A stretch of DNA of 64,000 nucleotides from Streptomyces indicus (GCF_900100315.1 NZ_FNFF01000004.1:1-64000), one strand, 5' to 3'. Numbered from the stretch's first letter, positions 46,085 to 55,809 are shown. The notes: generated by a model not told the origin, from the sequence alone. Made by a program: numbers and translations.

Positions 46085-48739
46085 ATGGACAAGCGCTACG
46101 AGGTGTTCTGTCTCGCCGACCGGTATTTCTACGAGACAGCGGACCGGCTCACCTCCCGCGGCGGCTCCGTCCCGCTCTACGAGGCGGCGCGCCGGCCCGC
46201 GCCCGAAGGCTGGCGCCGGGCGAGCGCGGGGGACTGGCTGCACCTGGACCCCGGCACTCGCGACCGGCCGCGGCAGGGCTGGAAGGTGCATGTCTCGGCC
46301 TGCCTCGACACCGCCGAGAAGACCGCCGCAGTGGTGTGGGACTACTGCGTGCCGCGCGGCCTGCCCTTCAAGTTCGTGCCCGGCCCGCACGCGCTGCATC
46401 TGCGCAACTCCAAGTACGCGCAGCGCGGCTCCAGCGGGAAGTTCGTCACCGTCTATCCCAAGGACGAGACCGAACTCGCTGTCGTTCTACGGGACTTGGA
46501 CGAGCTGCTCGGCGGGCAGCCGGGCCCGTACATCCTGACCGATCTGCGGTACGCCGACGGCCCGCTCTACGTGCGCTACGGCGCCTTCGTGCAGCGGCAC
46601 TGCGTCGGTGCCGACGGCCGGCTCGTGCCCGCGATCGAGAACCCCGAGGGCGCCCTCGTGCCCGACCGCAGGGACCCGGTGTTCCGGCTGCCCGAGTGGG
46701 TGACCCTGCCGGAGTTCCTGCGCCCGCACCTTGAAGCCCGGGACGCCACGACCGTCTCGGATCTGCCGTACCGCATCGAGAAGGCGCTGCACTTCTCCAA
46801 CGGCGGCGGCGTGTACGCCGGGACGGACACCCGCAGCGGGGAGCAGGTGGTCCTGAAGGAGGCGCGGCCGTACGCCGGTCTCGCCGCCGACGGGGCGGAC
46901 GCCGTCGCCCGCCTGGAGCGGGAGCGGGCCGCGCTGGAGCGGCTCGGCGGGCTCGGCGTCGCGCCCGGAGTGCGCGACTGGCTCCTGGTCGACGGCCACC
47001 GCTTCCTCGTCATGGACCATCTGCCGGGCAGCACGCTCAACTCCTTCTTCGCGCGCCGCCATCCGCTGCTCGCCGTCGACCCGGACCCGGAAGCGGTCGC
47101 CCGCTACACGGACTGGGCGCTCGGCATCCTGCGCGCGGTGGAGCGGGCCCTGGACGCCGTGCACGGGCGCGGGCTCGTCTTCAACGACCTGCACATGTTC
47201 AACATCATGGTCGCGCCGGACGAACGCACCGTGAAACTTCTGGACTTCGAGGCCGCCACCCCGGTGGAGGAACACCGGGGGCAGGCCATCGCACACCCCG
47301 GTTTCATCGCCCCCGCCGACCGCACCGGCTTCGCGGTGGACCACTACGCGCTCGCCTGCCTCAAGCTGGCCCTGTTCGTGCCGATGACCACGCTGCTCGC
47401 CGTGGACCGCGGCAAGGCGGCCCACCTGGCGGAGATCGCCTGCGGTCAATTCCCGGACTTGCCAAGGGAGTTCCTCGACGAGGCGGTGCGAGTAATCGAG
47501 GGGAGTGAGGGGGTCGAGAAGGTCGTGGGGAAGAGCACGGGGGCGAGGGGCCGCCATGCCGAACCGCCACGCCGTACCCCCCGCGAGCCCGCGGCAGGCG
47601 ACTGGCCGCGCAGCCGCGACGAACTGGCCGCGGCGATCCTCGCCTCCGCCACTCCCGACCGTGAGGACCGGCTCCACCCGGGCGACATCGCGCAGTTCGC
47701 CGACGGCGGCGGACTCGGGCTCGCACACGGTGCGGCCGGAGTCCTGTACGCGCTCGCCGAGACCGGCTGCGCCCCGTACGAGGAAGGCGAGCAGTGGCTG
47801 CTCCGGCGCACCGCGCCGCCACCCGAGGGCACACCCCTCGGCCTGTACGACGGCCTCGCGGGCGTCGCCTACGTCCTCGACCGCCTCGGCCACACCGAAC
47901 GCGCCCTGGACCTCCTCGGCCGGGTGCGCGCCGAGAACTGGCGCCGGCTCGCCCCCGACCTGCACGGCGGTCTCGCGGGTCTCGGCCTCGTCCTCGACCA
48001 CCTCGCCTCCCGCGAGCCCGCCCTGCGCGAACTCGCCCTGGAAGCAGCCGAGATCACGGCCGCGCGCCTGCCCGCGGGGCGCGCGGGACTGCTGCGCGGC
48101 TCCAGCGGCCCGGCGCTGCTCTTCCTCAGGCTGTACGAGTCCACGCGCGACCCCGCTTTCCTCGACCGGGCCGCCACCGCCCTGCGCGCGGACCTCGCCC
48201 GCTGTGTGACGGACGCGTCCGGAGCGCTCGTCGTCGACGAGGGCGTGCGCACCATGCCGTATCTCGGCGCGGGCAGCATCGGGATCGCGGCGGTGCTCGA
48301 CGACTATCTGGCGCACCGCCCCGACGGGGAGTTCGCCCGGGCGCGGTCCGCCATCGCACCGGCGGCCCGGCTGCGCTACTACGCACAGCCCGGACTGTTC
48401 AACGGCCGTGCGGGCATGGTCTGGCACCTCGCCCGCACCGGTGCGCCCGCCGCGCACCTCGACGCGCAGATCGCCGGTCTCGACTGGTACGCGATGGCGT
48501 ACGAAGGCCACCGGGCCTTCCCCGGCGACCAGATGCTGCGCCTGTCCATGGACCTCGCGACCGGCACCGCGGGCTGTCTTCTCGCCCTGGGCGCCGCACG
48601 CGGAGAACGGCCGGCGAGCCTGCCGTTCCTGCCCAACCGCCGTATTCCTAAGGGCGGTTCACCCGCCGTCACCCCGCTGCCGTCCGCAAGGACGGCCCCA
48701 GAGCCGGCCCCGACCGGGGCCGAACAGGCCCGTGTGTGA
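46085..48739 (+). CDS. ramC: Class III lanthionine synthetase (RamC/AmfT type)
   Basis: An 884-residue trifunctional enzyme from ATG 46085 (GGAGGGGG upstream), starting MDKRYEVFCLADRYFYETAD like RamC/AmfT. N-terminal lyase domain (~1-220), kinase domain (~225-500; Gly-rich GGGVYAG, VVLKEAR, catalytic NDLHMFNIM, LLDFEAA), and a cyclase-like C-terminal domain (~530-850; HGAAGVLYAL, NGRAGMVWHL) that lacks the zinc Cys-Cys-His set, as expected for class III. It phosphorylates and dehydrates Ser and closes (labionin/lanthionine) rings in the 44-residue precursor encoded 81 bp downstream. Confidence 0.94.
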   Translation: MDKRYEVFCLADRYFYETADRLTSRGGSVPLYEAARRPAPEGWRRASAGDWLHLDPGTRDRPRQGWKVHVSACLDTAEKTAAVVWDYCVPRGLPFKFVPGPHALHLRNSKYAQRGSSGKFVTVYPKDETELAVVLRDLDELLGGQPGPYILTDLRYADGPLYVRYGAFVQRHCVGADGRLVPAIENPEGALVPDRRDPVFRLPEWVTLPEFLRPHLEARDATTVSDLPYRIEKALHFSNGGGVYAGTDTRSGEQVVLKEARPYAGLAADGADAVARLERERAALERLGGLGVAPGVRDWLLVDGHRFLVMDHLPGSTLNSFFARRHPLLAVDPDPEAVARYTDWALGILRAVERALDAVHGRGLVFNDLHMFNIMVAPDERTVKLLDFEAATPVEEHRGQAIAHPGFIAPADRTGFAVDHYALACLKLALFVPMTTLLAVDRGKAAHLAEIACGQFPDLPREFLDEAVRVIEGSEGVEKVVGKSTGARGRHAEPPRRTPREPAAGDWPRSRDELAAAILASATPDREDRLHPGDIAQFADGGGLGLAHGAAGVLYALAETGCAPYEEGEQWLLRRTAPPPEGTPLGLYDGLAGVAYVLDRLGHTERALDLLGRVRAENWRRLAPDLHGGLAGLGLVLDHLASREPALRELALEAAEITAARLPAGRAGLLRGSSGPALLFLRLYESTRDPAFLDRAATALRADLARCVTDASGALVVDEGVRTMPYLGAGSIGIAAVLDDYLAHRPDGEFARARSAIAPAARLRYYAQPGLFNGRAGMVWHLARTGAPAAHLDAQIAGLDWYAMAYEGHRAFPGDQMLRLSMDLATGTAGCLLALGAARGERPASLPFLPNRRIPKGGSPAVTPLPSARTAPEPAPTGAEQARV

Positions 48740-48820
48740 CATCACCGCACACAGGCCGAACACCGCACCAACGTCCCCAACGGGCCCGCGATCCGCGGAC
48801 CCCGACACCAAGGAGAGAAC

Positions 48821-48955
48821 ATGTCCCTTCTCGACCTGCAGAGCATGGACGTCCCCGAGCCGGAGACCACCGGCGGCGGTGGCGGCGACCTCAGCAGCGC
48901 GAGCCTGCTCCTGTGCGACAAGCACAGCTCGCACAGCACCCTGCTCTGTCTGTGA
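48821..48955 (+). CDS. ramS: SapB/AmfS-like lanthipeptide precursor
   Basis: A 44-residue peptide behind AAGGAGAG. The leader has the conserved LLDLQSMD box (residues 3-10); residues 11-22 include TTGGGGG. The core has two Ser-x-x-Ser-x-x-x-Cys units: S25-S28-C32 (SSASLLLC) and S36-S39-C43 (SSHSTLLC), each expected to form one labionin or lanthionine ring, and it ends -Cys-Leu. RamS and AmfS share the layout; here the inter-ring segment DKH is charged. The mature product is probably a SapB-like surfactant for aerial growth. Modified by the upstream synthetase, exported by the next two genes. Confidence 0.93.
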   Translation: MSLLDLQSMDVPEPETTGGGGGDLSSASLLLCDKHSSHSTLLCL

Positions 48956-49085
48956 CCTGCCCGTGTGACCCACTCGCGCGGACGGGTGCCGTCTGATCCA
49001 CGGCACCCTCCGCGCACCGGCCCCGGGCGCCGCGCACGCCGCGCGCCCGGGGCCGTCACCGTGCCCACTCACGGAGGTCTGCCCG

Positions 49086-50843
49086 ATGTCGCAACTGCCC
49101 GCCGGTTCCGTGCCGTTGGGGACCGACACGCGTCCGCCCGGCGGACCGTCGCGGGACAGCGGACGGCCGCGCGACGGGCTGCTGCGGGACGGGCTCCGGC
49201 ACGGCGCCGGGCTCGCCGCCCTCGTCCTGCTGTGCACCCTGGCCGCCGCCGCGGCCACCCTCGCCCTGCCCGCCGCACTCGGCCGCGCCCTCGACGCCGT
49301 GCTCGCGGGCAAGCACGCCACCGGCCCTGTGGTCGAATGCGGTCTCCTGCTCGGCGCCGCGGCCCTGTTCGCCGCCCTCGACGCCCTTGCCACCGCGGCA
49401 CTCGGCGCGCGCACCACCGCCCGGCTGCGCACCCGCACCCTGGCCCACGTCCTGGCCGCCGGACCACGCGCCGCCGAACGGCTCGGCCACGGCGACCTGG
49501 TGGCCCGCCTCGTCGGCAACGCCGCCCAGGCCGGATCCGCACCCGCCACCGTCGTCGCACTCGCCGCGGGAGCGCTGCTGCCCGCGGGCGCCCTCGTCGC
49601 GCTCGTCCTCACCGACGGGGCCACCGCCGTGGCCTTCGCGGTCGGCCTGCCGCTGCTCGCCCTGCTGCTCCGGCTCTTCGTGCGGGCCTCCGGCGACAGC
49701 AGCCAGCAGTACCTGGCCGCCCAAGGACGCATCGCGGGACACCTGGTGGAAGCGGTACGCGGCGCCCGTACCGTCGCCGCCGCCGGCACCCGCGACCGCG
49801 AGGCCGCACGCATCCTCGCGCCGCTGCCCGACCTGCGCCGCCACGGCCTGCGCATGTGGCGCGTGCAGGGCCGCTCCACCGCCCAGGCGGCCACGCTCCT
49901 GCCGCTCCTCCAGCTCAGCGTGCTCGCCGTGGCGGGCCTGCGGGTGGCGTCCGGCGACCTGAGCGCGGGCGGGCTGCTGGCCGCCTGGCGCTACGCGGTG
50001 CTCGCGACCGGCATCGGGGCGTTCGTCGGCCAGCTGAACGCCCTTGTCCGCGCCCGGCGGGCACAGGCCCGCCTCGCAGAGGCGCTCGCGCTGCCCGCGC
50101 CGGGCCACGGACCTTCACAACTCCCGCCCGGGACAGGCGAGTTGGAATTCAGGAATACGGTCCTGCGGCGCGAGGGCCGCACTGTCCTGAACCTTTCCCC
50201 GCTGCGTCTGCCCGGCGGCTCCGTCACCGCGGTCGTGGGCCGCTCCGGCAGCGGGAAATCCTCCCTCGCGGTCCTCGCCGGACGGCTCGAGGACCCCGAC
50301 GAAGGCGTCGTCCTGCTCGACGGGGTACCACTGCCCGCACTGACCCACGACGCCCTGCGCGCCGCGGTGTCCCAGGCCTTCGCCCGCCCCGAACTGGTCG
50401 GTGCCCGCCTGCGGGACACCATCGCGCTCGGCGTGCGCCACCCCGGAGAGGCCCGGGTCGTCCAGGCCGCGCGCGAAGCCCGCGCCCACGAGTTCATCCG
50501 GCGGCTGCCCGAGGGTTACGCGACCCCGTGCCCGTCCGCCCCGCTGTCCGGCGGCGAACGCCAACGCCTGGGCCTGGCCCGCGCGTTCACCCGGCCCGGC
50601 CGCCTCCTCATCCTCGACGACGCCCTGTCCGGCCTCGACTCGGCCACGGGGGCGCGGGTCGAGGAGGTCCTGTTCCGCCCGTCCCCGGGCCGCGCCTGCC
50701 TCCTGATCGCCCACCGCGCCCGCACCGCCGCCCGGGCCGACCGGGTGGTGTGGCTGGCGGAGGGGAGGGTGCGGGCCGTGGGCACCCATGCCGAGCTGTG
50801 GCGGGATCCGGCGTACCGGGAGGTGTTCGGGGATGAGGGGTAG
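49086..50843 (+). CDS. ramA: ABC transporter ATP-binding/permease, half 1 (RamA/AmfB-like)
   Basis: A 585-residue half-transporter. Residues ~35-320 are the six-helix membrane domain. The ATPase follows: Walker A VVGRSGSGKSS (about 380-390), signature LSGGERQRLGLAR, Walker B LLILDDALSG (Asp in place of Glu after the second Asp), and an H-loop LLIAHRARTAAR. Exports the modified lanthipeptide, together with the next gene. The start ATG 49086 has GGAGG in front. Its stop overlaps the next gene by 11 bp. Confidence 0.92.
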   Translation: MSQLPAGSVPLGTDTRPPGGPSRDSGRPRDGLLRDGLRHGAGLAALVLLCTLAAAAATLALPAALGRALDAVLAGKHATGPVVECGLLLGAAALFAALDALATAALGARTTARLRTRTLAHVLAAGPRAAERLGHGDLVARLVGNAAQAGSAPATVVALAAGALLPAGALVALVLTDGATAVAFAVGLPLLALLLRLFVRASGDSSQQYLAAQGRIAGHLVEAVRGARTVAAAGTRDREAARILAPLPDLRRHGLRMWRVQGRSTAQAATLLPLLQLSVLAVAGLRVASGDLSAGGLLAAWRYAVLATGIGAFVGQLNALVRARRAQARLAEALALPAPGHGPSQLPPGTGELEFRNTVLRREGRTVLNLSPLRLPGGSVTAVVGRSGSGKSSLAVLAGRLEDPDEGVVLLDGVPLPALTHDALRAAVSQAFARPELVGARLRDTIALGVRHPGEARVVQAAREARAHEFIRRLPEGYATPCPSAPLSGGERQRLGLARAFTRPGRLLILDDALSGLDSATGARVEEVLFRPSPGRACLLIAHRARTAARADRVVWLAEGRVRAVGTHAELWRDPAYREVFGDEG

Positions 50844-52623
50844 GGCCGTCCGCTTCCTCGCCGCCCACCCGCGCGAGGTCCTCCTGCTCGCCCTCTGGTC
50901 GCTGCTCGAAGCCGGCCAGACCTGGCTGCTCGGGTACGCGCTCGCCCGCGCGCTCGACGACGGATTCCTCGCGGGCGAGCGCGCCGTCGGTCTGGGCTGG
51001 CTGGCCGCGGCCGCGGGGGCGGTGGTCCTCGCCGCGTACGGGACGGGGCAGGTCTACCGCCAAGTCGCCGCCCTGGTCGAACCCGCCCGCGATGCCCTGG
51101 TCCGCCGGGTCGTCCACCGCGCCCTCGACGCACCCGACGACGCCGCCGTCTCCCGGCTCACCCACCAGGTGGAGATCGCACGCGACGCGCTCGCCGGACT
51201 GATCCTGGTCCTGCGCTCCTTCGTGTTCACCGCGGTCGGCGCGCTCGTCGGCCTGCTCGTGCTCGCCCCCGCGCTGCTGCTCGTCGTGGCACCTCCGCTG
51301 GCGGCCGGGCTCGCCCTGTTCGCGGCGACCCTGCGCCCGCTCGCCCGCCGCCAGGAGCGCTTCCTCGCCGCGGACGAGGCGGTCTCCGCCGAACTGGGGC
51401 GCGCCGTCGGCGCGTTGCGGGACATCCGCGCGGCCGGGGCCGAGCGCACGGTGGCCGCTGCCGCCGCCGGGACCGTGGACGCCGAGCGAGCCGCCGCCGA
51501 ATCCGTGGCGCGCTGGGCCGGGGTGCGGGTGCTCGCGGTCTCCGTCGGCGGCCGGCTGCCCATCCTGCTGCTCCTGGTCACCGCACCTTGGCTGCTGCGC
51601 CAGGGAGTCAGCCCCGGCGCCCTGGCCGGCGCGCTCGTCTACCTCACCCAGTCCCTGCTGCCCGCGTTGCAGAGCCTGGTGGAGGGCCTGGGCGTCACAG
51701 GCTCGCGGCTCTTCGTGGTCCTGCGCCGGCTGCTCGCCGCGCCCGCGCTCCGGCCGCCCGCGGTGCCCGGGGCGCCCCCGGATCCGTATGCCATCAGCCT
51801 GAAACAGGTCACCTTCGCCTACGGTCCGCACGCCGAGCCCGTCCTCGACCGGCTCGACCTCGACGTCCCGGCGGGCGCGCACCTCGCCGTCACCGGGCCG
51901 AGCGGCAGCGGCAAGTCCACGCTCACCGCCCTCGTTGCCGGCCTCCTCGCGCCCGGCGCGGGGGAGGTGCGGGCGGTCGCGGACCGGGTGCTCGTCCCGC
52001 AGGAGGCCTACGTGTTCTCGGGGACCGTACGGGAGAACCTCACCTATCTGTGCCCGCGGCCGCCCGCCGACCCGGACGTGCTCGCGGCCGCCGAGCGGGT
52101 GGGCGCGGCCGAACTCGTCCGGCGCGCGGGCGGGTTGGACGCCGCGCTCGACCCCGGGGCCCTGTCGGCCGGGGAACGCCAGCTGCTCGCCCTCACCCGC
52201 GCGTATCTGGCACCCGGCCGCCTCGTCCTGCTCGACGAGGCCGCGAGCGAACTCGACCCGGCAGCGGAACTGCACGCCGAGCGCGCCTTCCGCGCCCGCC
52301 CCGCCACCACCCTCGTGGTCGTCGCCCACCGCACGGCGGCGGCCGCCCGCGCGGACCTCGTCCTGGAACTGGACGGCATGGAGTGGCAGTTGAGGGCCGG
52401 GGAGCGGCACCGGAACGGCACGGAACCGCGGCGGGCGGACGGCCAGGGGCCGGAGCACCGGAACGGAGCCGACCCGCGGCAGCCGGACGGCCAGAAGCCG
52501 GAGCACCCGGACGGCCGGGCACCGTGGCACGGGAAGGGCGCGGAGCCGCGGCAGCCGACGCGGAACCACGAGGCGCGGACCCCGCTGCCCCAGCGCCCCT
52601 CAGACCCAGCCCTCCCCTTGTGA
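50833..52623 (+). CDS. ramB: ABC transporter ATP-binding/permease, half 2 (RamB/AmfA-like)
   Basis: A 596-residue half-transporter from ATG 50833, which overlaps the preceding stop codon, suggesting coupled translation. Six hydrophobic helices (about 5-300), then Walker A TGPSGSGKST, signature ALSAGERQLLALTR (Ala for the second Gly), Walker B RLVLLDEAAS. The C-terminal ~60 residues are an unusual hydrophilic repeat (EHRNGADPRQPDGQKPEHPDG). Its 3' end overlaps the convergent ramR-like gene by 24 bp. Confidence 0.9.
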   Translation: MRGRAVRFLAAHPREVLLLALWSLLEAGQTWLLGYALARALDDGFLAGERAVGLGWLAAAAGAVVLAAYGTGQVYRQVAALVEPARDALVRRVVHRALDAPDDAAVSRLTHQVEIARDALAGLILVLRSFVFTAVGALVGLLVLAPALLLVVAPPLAAGLALFAATLRPLARRQERFLAADEAVSAELGRAVGALRDIRAAGAERTVAAAAAGTVDAERAAAESVARWAGVRVLAVSVGGRLPILLLLVTAPWLLRQGVSPGALAGALVYLTQSLLPALQSLVEGLGVTGSRLFVVLRRLLAAPALRPPAVPGAPPDPYAISLKQVTFAYGPHAEPVLDRLDLDVPAGAHLAVTGPSGSGKSTLTALVAGLLAPGAGEVRAVADRVLVPQEAYVFSGTVRENLTYLCPRPPADPDVLAAAERVGAAELVRRAGGLDAALDPGALSAGERQLLALTRAYLAPGRLVLLDEAASELDPAAELHAERAFRARPATTLVVVAHRTAAAARADLVLELDGMEWQLRAGERHRNGTEPRRADGQGPEHRNGADPRQPDGQKPEHPDGRAPWHGKGAEPRQPTRNHEARTPLPQRPSDPALPL

Positions 52624-53217
52624 GATCCGGATCGCGTCCACCCGGTTGCGGGCGCCCGTCTTGCGGGTGATCGCTGCCATGTAGTTGCGGACCGTGCCGC
52701 GCGACAGGTGCAGACTCCCGGCGATCTCGGCGATGGACGCACCGCGCGCCGCCAGTGCGAGCACGCTCAACTCGCGCTGCGTCAACGGCATCTCGGCCGC
52801 TCTGAGGAACCCGAAGCCCAGCGACTCGTCGACGAACCGTTTCCCCGCGACGACCTCGCGTATCGCCCGGATCAGCTGGGCCGCCGTGCTGGCCTTGTCC
52901 ACGTAGCCGGCCGCCTGCGCCTCGGCCGCGCGGCGCAGCAGCCCCGGACGCTGGGTGCTGGCGAGCACCACGAGCCGGGGCGGCCGGGCGGTCCCGGCGC
53001 GTGCGGCCTGTTCGCACAGATCGGCCAGCGGGGCCATCCCGTACGAGTCCGAGCAGTCGAGATCCGCCACGCAGACGTCGGGCCGCGCGGTGCGCGCGCG
53101 GGCCGCGGCGCCGGGCCACGCCGTATGGACCACCTCCAAGTCGGGCTCACGGTCGAGGCGTTCGGCGAGCACCGACCGCATCAGACAGGTGTCATGCACC
53201 AGAAGTACCCGGATCAC
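52600..53217 (-). CDS. ramR: RamR/AmfR-like response regulator
   Basis: A 205-residue two-domain regulator from GTG 53217 (GGAGGGG upstream). Receiver domain ~1-115: the N-terminal acidic pair is changed (VLLVHDTCLMR), the phosphorylation-site region reads VCVADLDCSD (Asp), and a Lys is kept in YVDKAS. LuxR/NarL helix-turn-helix at ~135-195 (LTQRELSVLALAARGASIAE). RamR activates ramCSAB, which is required for SapB and aerial hyphae. Its unusual receiver suggests phosphorylation-independent control. Convergent with ramB; the 25-bp repeat at 45995 may be its target. Confidence 0.9.
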   Translation of the reverse strand: MIRVLLVHDTCLMRSVLAERLDREPDLEVVHTAWPGAAARARTARPDVCVADLDCSDSYGMAPLADLCEQAARAGTARPPRLVVLASTQRPGLLRRAAEAQAAGYVDKASTAAQLIRAIREVVAGKRFVDESLGFGFLRAAEMPLTQRELSVLALAARGASIAEIAGSLHLSRGTVRNYMAAITRKTGARNRVDAIRISQGEGWV

Positions 53218-53485
53218 GTTGTCGCCCCTCCAGCTCCCCGCACACCGGTTGCTTCCTGTCCACGCGCAAACCATTCAACCGGCGCCGCCGTCGGGAAGGG
53301 GGCGGAGAACCGGCCAAGCGGAAGCACGGGGGCGCACGGAGAGGGGCGCGCGACCTGCGATGCGACGGCGCACAAGGGGCGCAGAACCCGCGCCGGACGT
53401 TCATCGGGAGGTCACGCGATGACCGCCTGGCGGCCTTTGCGCAGGTGATGCGCCGGATGCGGGGGAGTGGAGACGCCCCGGCCCG

Positions 53486-54115
53486 CTACTTGCGCCGGTC
53501 CTCGCCCATCGTCAGGTCGATCAGCTTGCACACCGTCTCGATGTCGATCTTCACCTGGGCGATCGAGGCGCGCCCCGACAGCCAGGTGATCAGCGCCGAG
53601 TGCCAGGTGTGCTCGATGACGCGGACCGCCGAGAGCTGCTGCGGGGTCGGGTCGTCCAGGCCCATCGCGTCCAGGATGATCGCCGTGGTCAGCCGCGAGA
53701 CCGTGTCCACCTCGGGGCTCACCGAGCGGTCCGCGAAGGTCAGCGCGCGCACCATCGCGTCGGCGAGGTGCGGCTCGCGCTGCATGGCGCGGAACGCCCG
53801 CATCAGCGTTTCCGCCACCCGCTCGGCCGCCGAGTCCCCGGCCGGCGGACGCTTGCGGATTGTGCCGTGCATGTGCTGGAGCTGGTCCTGCATCGTGGCC
53901 ACGAGCAGGTGCACCTTGGACGGGAAGTAGCGGTACAGCGTGCCGAGGGCGACCTGCGAGGACTCGGCCACCTCGCGCATCTGCACGGCATCGAACCCGC
54001 CCCGGCTGGCCAGCTGGGCGCTCGCGTGCAGGATGCGGCGGCGGCGGGCTTCCTGACGCTCGGTCAGGGCGGGAGTGGCGCCCGTGCCGTCGGATTCCTT
54101 GGCTTCCGCTGTCAT
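53486..54115 (-). CDS. kstR: KstR-like TetR family repressor
   Basis: A 209-residue repressor from ATG 54115. The N-terminal helix-turn-helix, 'RRRRILHASAQLASRGGFDA' followed by VQMREVAESSQVALGTLYRY and FPSKVHLLV, is very like KstR of mycobacteria. KstR represses sterol catabolism and is released by 3-oxo-cholestenoyl-CoA-type ligands. The C-terminal helical ligand domain (60-205) is intact. A perfect KstR operator lies upstream at 54269, so it is autoregulated, and three other promoters in the window carry the same motif. The longer frame to 54481 was rejected as non-coding. Confidence 0.9.
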   Translation of the reverse strand: MTAEAKESDGTGATPALTERQEARRRRILHASAQLASRGGFDAVQMREVAESSQVALGTLYRYFPSKVHLLVATMQDQLQHMHGTIRKRPPAGDSAAERVAETLMRAFRAMQREPHLADAMVRALTFADRSVSPEVDTVSRLTTAIILDAMGLDDPTPQQLSAVRVIEHTWHSALITWLSGRASIAQVKIDIETVCKLIDLTMGEDRRK

Positions 54116-54268
54116 GTGTCCCGTTCCGCGTTCCATGTCCGGCAGGGTGGTGAAGCCCCGAGAGGGCCACAGCATGGCAGGGGCTCCGTCGTGGCGCGAA
54201 TCACCTGATCCAGGCCTTCCGGTCTGCTTACCTGCCGGTAAATTCGATGCTCTTCGAGCGATCAAGTC

Positions 54269-54282
54269 TGAAACTTGTTCTA
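54269..54282. promoter_or_regulatory. Perfect KstR operator TGAAACTTGTTCTA
   Basis: Fits TNNAACNNGTTNNA at all eight defined bases. It lies between the kstR-like gene and the divergent glycosyltransferase operon and is well placed to repress both. Confidence 0.75.
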
Positions 54283-54335
54283 GGTTAGCGTCCCGGCGTA
54301 ATCTCGCGGGCAATGCAGTCAGAAGGGGGCCGTGA

Positions 54336-55721
54336 GTGACCGCTGAGGCCATGGAGGCGGGCCCCGCGGGCCCTGGTGCCGTCGCTGGTGCCGCCACACG
54401 TACCGCCGGTGACCGGCCGCGTACGCATGGACGCCCGGACGGCGGCGAGAAGCCGCTGCGGATCGCGCTGCTCACGTACAAAGGGAACCCGTTCTGCGGC
54501 GGCCAGGGCGTCTATGTGCGCCACCTCTCGCGCGAACTCGCCCGGCTCGGCCACGACGTCGAGGTCATCGGGGCGCAGCCCTATCCCGTGCTCGACGAGG
54601 TCGACGACCGCGTCTCGCTGACCGAGCTGGCCTCCCTCGACCTCTACCGCTCGCCCGACCCGTTCCGCACGCCCAAGCGTGAGGAGTACCGGGACTGGAT
54701 CGACGTGGTCGAGGTCGGCACGATGTTCACCGGCGGCTTCCCCGAGCCGCTCACCTTCTCGCTGCGCGCCCGGCGCCATCTCGCCGCCCGCCGCGGGGAC
54801 TTCGACGTCATCCACGACAACCAGACGCTCGGCTACGGCCTGCTGGGCGGTCCCGGCGCGCTCGGCGCCCCGCTCGTGACCACCATCCACCACCCGATCA
54901 CCGTCGACCGGCAGCTGGAGCTCGACGCCGCGAACGGCTGGCGGGAGCGGGCGTCCAAGCGCCGCTGGTACGGGTTCACGCGGATGCAGAAGCGCGTCGC
55001 GCGCCGGCTGCCCTCCGTGCTCACCGTCTCGGGCACCTCCCGCGACGAGATCGTCGAGCACCTCGGGGTGCGCGAGGACCGTATCCACGTCGTGCACATC
55101 GGCGCCGACACGGACCTGTTCTCGCCCGACCCGTCGGTGGCCGAGGTCCCCGGGCGCATCGTCACCACCTCCAGCGCCGACGTCCCGCTCAAGGGCCTCG
55201 TGTACCTCGTCGAGGCGCTCGCCAAGGTGCGGACCGAGACCCCGCACGCCCACCTCGTCGTCGTCGGCAAGCGCCCCGAGCACGGACCGGTCGCCAAGGC
55301 GATCGCGAAGTACGGCCTCGAGGACGCGGTCCAGTTCGTCAAGGGCATCTCCGACCAGGAGCTCGTCGACCTCGTGCGCTCGGCCCAGGTCGCCTGTGTG
55401 CCCTCGCTGTACGAGGGGTTCTCGCTGCCGGCCGCCGAGGCGATGGCCACGGGCACGCCGCTGCTCGCCACCACCGGCGGGGCGATCCCGGAGGTCGCGG
55501 GGCCGGACGGGGAGACCTGCCTGGCCGTGCCGACCGGGGACGCGGGCGCGCTGGCCGCGGGCCTGAACCGGCTGCTCGGCGACGCGTCGCTGCGGGCGCG
55601 GCTCGGTGCGGCGGGGCGCGAGCGGGTGCTCTCCCGGTTCACCTGGGCGCGGGCGGCCGAGGGGACGGTCGCGCGGTACCGCGAGGCGATCGCGGCGGCC
55701 CCGCGCCGGACGGCCCGATGA
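54336..55721 (+). CDS. GT4 family glycosyltransferase
   Basis: A 461-residue glycosyltransferase (GT-B fold) from GTG 54336. The N-terminal domain has YKGNPFCGGQGVYVRHLSRE, a Gly-rich acceptor loop; the C-terminal domain has 'IGADTDLFSPDP', 'VVVGKRPEHG' and the donor-site motif PSLYEGFSLPAAEAMATGTP (Glu in E-G-F-x-L-P-x-x-E-A). Acceptor unknown. First gene of a three-gene operon with a SAM methyltransferase and an alpha/alpha-barrel protein; the promoter holds the KstR operator. Confidence 0.92.
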   Translation: MTAEAMEAGPAGPGAVAGAATRTAGDRPRTHGRPDGGEKPLRIALLTYKGNPFCGGQGVYVRHLSRELARLGHDVEVIGAQPYPVLDEVDDRVSLTELASLDLYRSPDPFRTPKREEYRDWIDVVEVGTMFTGGFPEPLTFSLRARRHLAARRGDFDVIHDNQTLGYGLLGGPGALGAPLVTTIHHPITVDRQLELDAANGWRERASKRRWYGFTRMQKRVARRLPSVLTVSGTSRDEIVEHLGVREDRIHVVHIGADTDLFSPDPSVAEVPGRIVTTSSADVPLKGLVYLVEALAKVRTETPHAHLVVVGKRPEHGPVAKAIAKYGLEDAVQFVKGISDQELVDLVRSAQVACVPSLYEGFSLPAAEAMATGTPLLATTGGAIPEVAGPDGETCLAVPTGDAGALAAGLNRLLGDASLRARLGAAGRERVLSRFTWARAAEGTVARYREAIAAAPRRTAR

Positions 55722-55809
55722 GCCGCGTCGCATCTGCGATGGGCCCCGCAGCACCACTGACTTCGACTGACGTGAACCCAGCCGCACCCGACCACGAAGG
55801 CAGGCGCCC

